A stretch of DNA of 64,000 nucleotides, taken from Callaeas wilsoni (Eukaryota; Chordata; Aves; Passeriformes; Callaeidae). Shown here piece after piece: positions 57,813 through 64,000 of this stretch. Each line of letters starts with the position of its first letter. The stretch's first letter is position 1. The DNA lies in the NCBI GenBank assembly GCA_013398955.1, contig VWPU01009578.1, positions 48,081 to 112,080 on the forward strand, read 5' to 3'. Below the pieces are notes generated by a model, which made no database searches, was not told the DNA's origin, and saw only the letters and a list, made by a program, of their open reading frames with translations. A program made the translations under genes and the position numbers.

Positions 57813-60029
57813 AACCCCATGAGTCTCCACAAGGTGAGCACAATCATATACCTGTACGTACAACAGCTTCTAAAGGTGATGCAGGGGAGGGAATGTAAAT
57901 CCTGGATCTTTTTCTGCACTCATGGAATTCCTTGTCACTGACAGATGCTCACAGCTGCTTCAGAGAGAAAGATGACAAAGTTGTGAGTTTCTTGTTTCAT
58001 GCTGAAGCTGCTTAGAGAGATAAAATACAGTAGAGCAATGAAAATGAGGAATATGTTTTCATGTCCATTATAAATATCTTTACAGAAGGAACAAAGTAAT
58101 CACTGTGCTGGAGCACATTGGGACTGTGTATGCCTGTCTCCCTTCTCCAACAGTGATGTGGAGATGAGGCTGGTGAATTTGGAGGTGAGCATCTGTACCT
58201 GCCCAGGGCACACAGCACAGCCAGGTGAGGAACCTGTCTCCAGCCACGGCCAAAGCAGATGTGAAAGAATATGTATGGATGCCAGCTGCCTGACGCTCAA
58301 AGATATCCGGAGCCAGAGATGGTACCTGGCCTTTAATAACCCCTTAAAGGATTTTTGTCCTAGAACTTAGCTGATGGTTTTTTTCACTGTAAATTTTTTT
58401 TTCTTTTAATAGCCACAATATCCTCTGTCAAAGAATTCTGTAGCTAAACCTCACCTTGGCTAGAAAGTTTCTTCCCTTTTTTTGAAGCTGTAGTGCTGGC
58501 ACCTTCTAGGTCTGGCCTGGGCAGCAGCACTGAACAGCTCCCCTGTAAACTTCCTCAGGACCTGACGTTGCACAAGGTTCTCCTGGGTCTTCCCAGGCAT
58601 CTCTTTCTGTGGCTAAAGAATCTGGACTGTTTCTTTGTTCCTTGCTGGGTGGCTCTGACCACATTTTCTTCCCCTCCTTGAATCTCTTTTCTTTGACCAC
58701 ACAGGACACAAGGTGGGTCAAGGGCAGATGCTGGGGCAGGGAATTTCTTTTTTCACACTTCTGTCCAAGACTGTTTATGTCTGGGGCAAAGAATATTTGA
58801 ATATTTTCCCTCTTTAGCATCCTGTGCCATTTTGACTGTCTTGAACAATAGTGATGTGTCAGGACTTTGCTGGTGGGCAACATTTCCCTTGTTCAGTCCC
58901 TTAAACCAGTTGGAAGAAGAAATATTAACCAATATCAGCTATTTCGAAGTTGATGCTAGACATGTACATGCATATCCTTCAATCACTGCCCTTTGCTAAA
59001 TGAGCAAACTGACATTGTTGCAGAGCATCTGTGCAATTATATTTGAATGCACCACTTAGAGACTGACAAATCCATTGCGTGAATTGAAAAGGGCAAAAGG
59101 TTAAAATAAAAATGGCTTAATAAAATTGCAACCATCCATTTAAAACTGCACAGGGGAAATGCAGAACTGTGAAAAGCACTGAGTATCCACCATAAAATAA
59201 AATAAATCTTTATTTGCTAGAACTGACACTGAGCAGCTCCTTGTCTGGTACAAATAGATGGATTTACTTACAACTGTCTGTTAAATTAGCTGAGGATCTG
59301 ACTATATAGCTTTGTTCGATCTTTAAGCATTTCTGCTTCCTGCCAAGCCTTAGATAATCAGCAATTTATAGCACAGCTTTTGCTGTCCCTAGATGCACAG
59401 GAGACTTGAGCAGGATGTCCACTCCACACAGTCATTTGGAGACAAGGGCTCAGCACGTTTTCTCTTGGCTTGCAAATAGTTAATGTTCTCCCTCTACAGT
59501 GAATTTTCCCCCATTTCTCCTAGCACAGAGAAAACCTGACGCTACAGTATTATTCCAATAGCTGCTAAATTTTTTTGTCTGAGAGATCAATTTTGTGTCA
59601 AATTCGTGGCATGTTACCAATTCTTCCCTGATTTCTGAAGTATGCACTAGCCTTAGGATAATAATGCATTTCTGTAAGTCTGTAATGAAGTCATCACTCA
59701 GGAACAGCACATTAACGCTTTACTATGTTCCTTAGAGATTGCTTCCTGTTGCTGTTTTGAAGGGATAAAAGCAAATCCAACATGCATCTCGTGCAAGGGT
59801 CTAAAGCAGTCGCTGGTATCACATGGGCTCAATCCTCTTCTGCGCTACACAGATCAAATCCCCAGGATTTGTTTGACCTGGGGGCTTGGCATGTGTGCCA
59901 ACTTCATCACACAAACCTTACCCCGGTGCCGTGGCTCGGGACAGGTTCGGAGCAGGTGCCACCAAGTGAGTGGTGTTTCTCTGAAATGAGGGAAATGTAC
60001 TTGCTAGTGATATTCACAAGGGCATAGCA

Positions 60030-60303
60030 TGATAGAGAGGACAGAGAGAGCACAAGGGGAAACAACTCTAAGCTGAAGGAGGGCAATGTTAGACTGGATA
60101 TTAGGAATAAATTCTTTACTAGAAGGGTGGGGAGGCCCTGGCACAGGCTGCCCAGAGCAGCTGTGGCTGCCCCATTCCTGCAAGTGTCCAAGGCCAGGTT
60201 AGATGGGTCTTAGAGCAACCTGGGATAGTGGAAGGTGACCTTGCCCATGGCAGGGGTGGAACTGGATGGACTTTAAGGTCCCTTAACCATTCTGTTTCTA
60301 TGT
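60030..60303 (+). mobile_element. CR1 LINE fragment
   Basis: agactggatattaggaataa, ggccctggcacaggctgccc and tttaaggtcccttaaccatt. Confidence 0.9.
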
Positions 60304-61113
60304 TTAATTGAGGCTTATAAAATGCAGGGCTCATCTCTGGTAGAGAATGACCAGATGCAGAATGAATATCCTGACATTTGTAAAAAGTAGACATTAGGAG
60401 AAGGAAATTAATAAATGAATTTGCAAGGCCATGTCTGCTTAACTGGAACCGTGCTGATTAGCCCCAAACAACGTTGGAGGAGATGGCTTGCATGAGTCTT
60501 CACAGCAACATTTTATCCCGGATTGAAGACACAAATGGTTGTTCTCAGAATGTTTGTTTTTCCAAGCTACTGACAAGCAGAATGTGTATTGATGCTACTT
60601 GGCCTGTCACACTGTATTTATTCATTTCTATAACAGAAGGAACAAAAATGTTCCCTCTTCAAATTAGCTTAGCATTTTCAGGCTCTGATGGGATATATGT
60701 AGCTGTGTGCTGCTGTGCTTTTCTATACTGTGGCACTGAACTGCACCTAACAGTAATACAAGAAAATAGCTCCTGAGCGGTGGCCCCAGGCTGAAGCCAG
60801 CACCTCCCTAACACCTGCTAGAAAAAAGGAAAACACACTGGAGTTTGCAGCAGGCAAGCAGGTCATTTGTTAGCAGCCATGAGCCATCTTTACATGAGCA
60901 CCGCAGAGCTCCGTGCCACTGACAGCCCAGGGGACTCGCTGGAGGAGGCAAAATGGAGCTGGGCATGGGCATACAGTGTGTCCTTGGCAGAAAGGACTCT
61001 CAGGTCCCTGCGGGCAGTATTCCTCAGCACAGGACCAGGTTGGTTTCTTCCACACTGAGGAATTCCCAGCATTACTCCTCCCTGCTGAGAGAAGTACTTT
61101 ATTCCCACATCTA

Positions 61114-61180
61114 TCATAGAATCACAGAATGGTTCAGGTTGGCAGTAACCTTAAAGTCCATCTCGTTCCACCTCCTGCCT
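61114..61180 (-). mobile_element. CR1 3' end, antisense, abutting the next CR1
   Basis: tcatagaatcacagaatggt through tccatctcgttccacctcct. It ends where the opposite-strand CR1 begins, so the two form an inverted pair. Confidence 0.85.
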
Positions 61181-61692
61181 TGAGTGCTGTGTCCAGTTCT
61201 GGGCCACTCAATTTAGGAAAGATGTTGAGATGCTGGAGCATGTCCAGAGAAGGGCAACAAGGCTGGTGAAGGGTCTGGAACACAAGTCCTTTGAGGAGCA
61301 GTTGAGGGAGCTGGAGTTGTTTATCCTGGAGAACAGGATGCTCAGGGGTGACCTTATCACTCTCTACAACTCCCTGACAGGAGGGTGCATCCAGGTGGGG
61401 GTCAGACTCTTCTCCCAGGCAGTCAACAAGACGATGAGAGGACAGAGCCTTAAGCTGAACCAGGGGAAGTTTAGGCTGAACACTAGGAAAAAATTCTTCA
61501 CAGAAAGAGTGATAGGGCATTGGAATGGGCTGCCCAGGGAGGTGCTGGAGTCACTATCCCTGGAGGTGTTTAAGAAAAGACTGGATGTGGCACTTGGTGC
61601 CATGGTCTGGTTGACAAGTTGGTGTTGGGTTATAAGTTGGACTCCGTGATCTCAAAGCTCATTTCCAACCTAGTTAATTCTGTGATTCTGTG
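61181..61692 (+). mobile_element. CR1 LINE 3' region with open ORF2 end
   Basis: Starts tgagtgctgtgtccagttct and ends ttaattctgtgattctgtgg. The frame 61230-61649 stays open for 139 codons and reads as the C-terminal end of the CR1 ORF2 protein ([20 protein letters not shown], then [17 protein letters not shown]). It is the least decayed CR1 coding segment in the window, although the reverse transcriptase core is not present. Confidence 0.92.
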
Positions 61693-63779
61693 GCTGAAAC
61701 CTATAGCTGGGAGAGGAGAAAGAGGAAAAGCCGGGGGTATAGTGAAGTCACCTCCCTGGGGCAGCAGCACACCACTGATCCAGCATCCTGGGGGATGGGA
61801 ATAGCTCTGACAACCCAACAGATCATTTCATGTCACTTCTAAGGGTCACGTTTTCTTTCAGGATTCTAATCACTGAGCTTTTAGCTATCACACCTATGCA
61901 TGTGTGATCTGCCTAAACAGAAGCTGAGCCTAAGAGCTACTATTCTCCTTTTCAAGAGTTACAGAACAAGCAACAGGGTCTGCCTCAGGCTCTGAGGAGT
62001 GTAGGCAAACCCAAGAGTCACTGCCTGGGGCTGAGGGGCTGATGCTCAGCTGAGCCAGCCTCAGCTCCTGAGGCTCAGGCAAGAAGGAGGTGGCAGCAGG
62101 GCTGGCCAGGAGAGGAGAAAGGGGATCACCTTGCTGCTGCTGGAGGGCTGGAAAGCTGCCATCGCCAGGCTGAGTCTTGGGAACATGTCCCTGCTTGTGG
62201 CCAGGCAAGGCCTGCAGCCACCCAGGCAGCTTTCCTGGGGACTGTCACTTCAGCAGTCTTGCGCCCTTGGCATGCCTGGAGCCAGCACTAATAACTAGGA
62301 TTAAAAGAAAGGCGATGCCTTAGGGCAGCTTAGTGAAATCCAACAGTTAAACACTCCCTAAGCAAAAGCAGCGTCTGCCTGGGGCTGCATGGCTTCCCTC
62401 GATGCTGAAGGTGAAACCAGGGGCCTTAAAAATTATGAAAGCACTCACCTGCAGCCAGGGAGGTGAGTGACGTTCTGGGGGGCCACACCCAGAACCAGGG
62501 CTGTCTGTGGTGTTCCAGGACATGTGGAGTAAAACCACTGCTGTTGGGTTATACATTCCCTTGCAATGCAAATCTGAATGCTGCCATGAGGTGAGTGGAA
62601 TTCAGGTGCTGCTGCTTAATTTGCTTCTGTGAGTGCCTGTAAGGAAAGATTTGATTTGCAACACACTTGTGTTCAACTTGACTTGTATAACAGCAGCTGC
62701 AGGGGTAGTGCCTTACAGAAAAACCTACTTCTCTGTCTTTGGTATTCCTCTGGCTTCACAGATATGCAGGACTTGACTGGAGGAGCTATAGTTTCTTGTT
62801 GACTTTAATTAGATTGATGAATATTTGGCATTACCAAAAATACAAAACTAATTCATAAGGTGGAGCATTTTCAGAAATGCCAGGGTTTTGCTGTAATGTG
62901 ACCAAGCATTGCTTTTAGAATGTGGTTCAGTTGTAGAGATGGAAATAGCAGTCCTTTATATCTGCAATATTCCTAAGGCCTCCCTGCCAGATAAGCTCAC
63001 AGGAAAGAGTGCTATGGCCAGCAGCACAGTGAACTGTGTCACCATTACATGTGGGCATGATCCTGCTCCATTTGATGTTTCCAGAAGAGCCTTAAGAGAT
63101 TTTTCAGTCTATTTTGGTTTGGTGCATCTTGGAATTTAATCTCTCTAATCTGCTCCTGCAGACTATTTTTTTCTCTCTAATTCCAGGTGAAAAAAATAAT
63201 GAGAGGGTAAAACAAGTGGAGAGAGTGTTAATAGCTGCACTGCTTGGTGTGAGCCCCAGACTATATGCTCAGCACCAACACACATAGCTTCTTCAGCAGA
63301 GCCAGTTTTTCCTCCTCTTGTTTTCCATGGACACATGGCGCAGACCATTAAAGGCCTTTTTTGGATCCACTGCCAGTGTCAGCAAATCAAGGATCTCAAC
63401 AAACACTGCTGAGACCCAGACTCACTGTGGTAATGCTGCCAGGGCAGTAAGTGACAGGGAATGACATGGCCAGGATGTGACAAGCACAAAATCACACACG
63501 CAGCGTGTACAAGGCACTTGGGTTTCACCAAGCAGCCTGTGCATATTGGTGTGTGCCGCTCAGCTCCGGGTAGGATGATGGACCTGGGAACCATCCAGTG
63601 GGTTTAGCTGCAGATCCCAGTGAAAAAAATCACAACTTTGTAGACAATAAACTGGATGTACGGGAGAGATTCAGCTTCCGGAATATAACCGCATGAAGAG
63701 CAGTGGACTGTGTTTGCAAGACCAGACCCATGAGAACCAGACTGGGGTACCTGAGGCTCTGCAGGCTGTGAGCATCAGC

Positions 63780-64000
63780 CTGGCTGCATCGGGGACTGAC
63801 GGCAGGCAGTAGAGGAGGACAGGCAGCGGACGAGTGGCAGGCAGGAAGCACGGCGGGCAGCGGGCAGGGCGGGCAGCGGGGGACAGGCAGCGGGGGACAG
63901 GCAGCCCCTGCCCGGCGCCGCGGGCGGTGCCGCCTGCCCGCCTGGCCGCTCGTGGGGCGCCGCGCGGGACGGGGAAGGGCCGGGCCGAACCCCGCGGCTG
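63780..64000. promoter_or_regulatory. CpG island at window end, probable promoter
   Basis: Strongly GC- and CpG-rich sequence (blocks such as ggcgccgcgggcggtgccg) begins about 63.78 kb and continues past the edge. It also contains GGGCAGC-type tandem units (about 63848-63907). In mammals SUSD3 follows FGD3 in the same direction, so this is probably the SUSD3 promoter. Its orientation and first exon cannot be seen. Confidence 0.65.
63848..63907 (+). repeat. GC-rich short tandem repeat in CpG island
   Basis: Units gcgggcag and gcgggggacagg repeat several times with small changes. Confidence 0.75.

Larger units (their letters stand above)
54811..63779. other. Intergenic region after FGD3
   Basis: No coding exon recognised. 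Contains a TTTG microsatellite (55318-55338), a T-run (about 56490-56513), and CR1 copies at 57591-57812, 60030-60303, 61114-61180 and 61181-61692. Between 61.9 and 62.5 kb it becomes moderately GC-rich without a clear gene. Confidence 0.65.

Overview
This window is vertebrate genomic DNA, almost certainly from a bird. It carries about twenty CR1 LINE fragments with the usual avian 3' ends (tails of the ATTCTATGATTCTGTG kind). It also carries several endogenous-retrovirus LTR pieces of types I associate with songbirds, and one large-intron gene fills most of the sequence. The species cannot be fixed from the sequence alone.

The gene is FGD3 on the + strand, encoding a FYVE, RhoGEF and PH domain protein that activates CDC42. 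I could place 17 exons between 9834 and 53572. Every intron is GT-AG and every phase joins cleanly. Read from the ATG at 11138 the protein is 762 residues, close to the 725 of human FGD3. In order it has an acidic N-terminal region with a DSGIDS phosphodegron, then DH, PH, FYVE and a second PH domain. An extra in-frame exon (9834-10002) precedes that ATG. It encodes a proline-rich segment that matches FGD1 as I remember it and that I do not recall in human FGD3. Its phase requires at least one more coding exon upstream, which I could not find.

Layout: 1-9833 is 5' intron or flank, with a truncated LTR and one CR1. 9834-11686 holds the N-terminal exons. 18477-29512 holds the DH exons and the start of the first PH domain. 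30191-36502 holds the rest of the first PH domain and the linker. 43069-45562 holds the FYVE exons, and 47372-53572 the second PH domain. The 3' UTR has three candidate polyadenylation signals between 54378 and 54810 and an exact 78-bp tandem duplication. 54.8-63.7 kb is intergenic with CR1 copies. From about 63.78 kb to the window end is a GC-rich CpG island, probably the promoter of the next gene (SUSD3 follows FGD3 in mammals).

The window holds no bacterial-type system, CRISPR array or operon. The observations most worth checking are the FGD1-like N-terminal exon, a roughly 140-bp CpG-dense patch just before the last coding exon, and the exact 3' UTR duplication.
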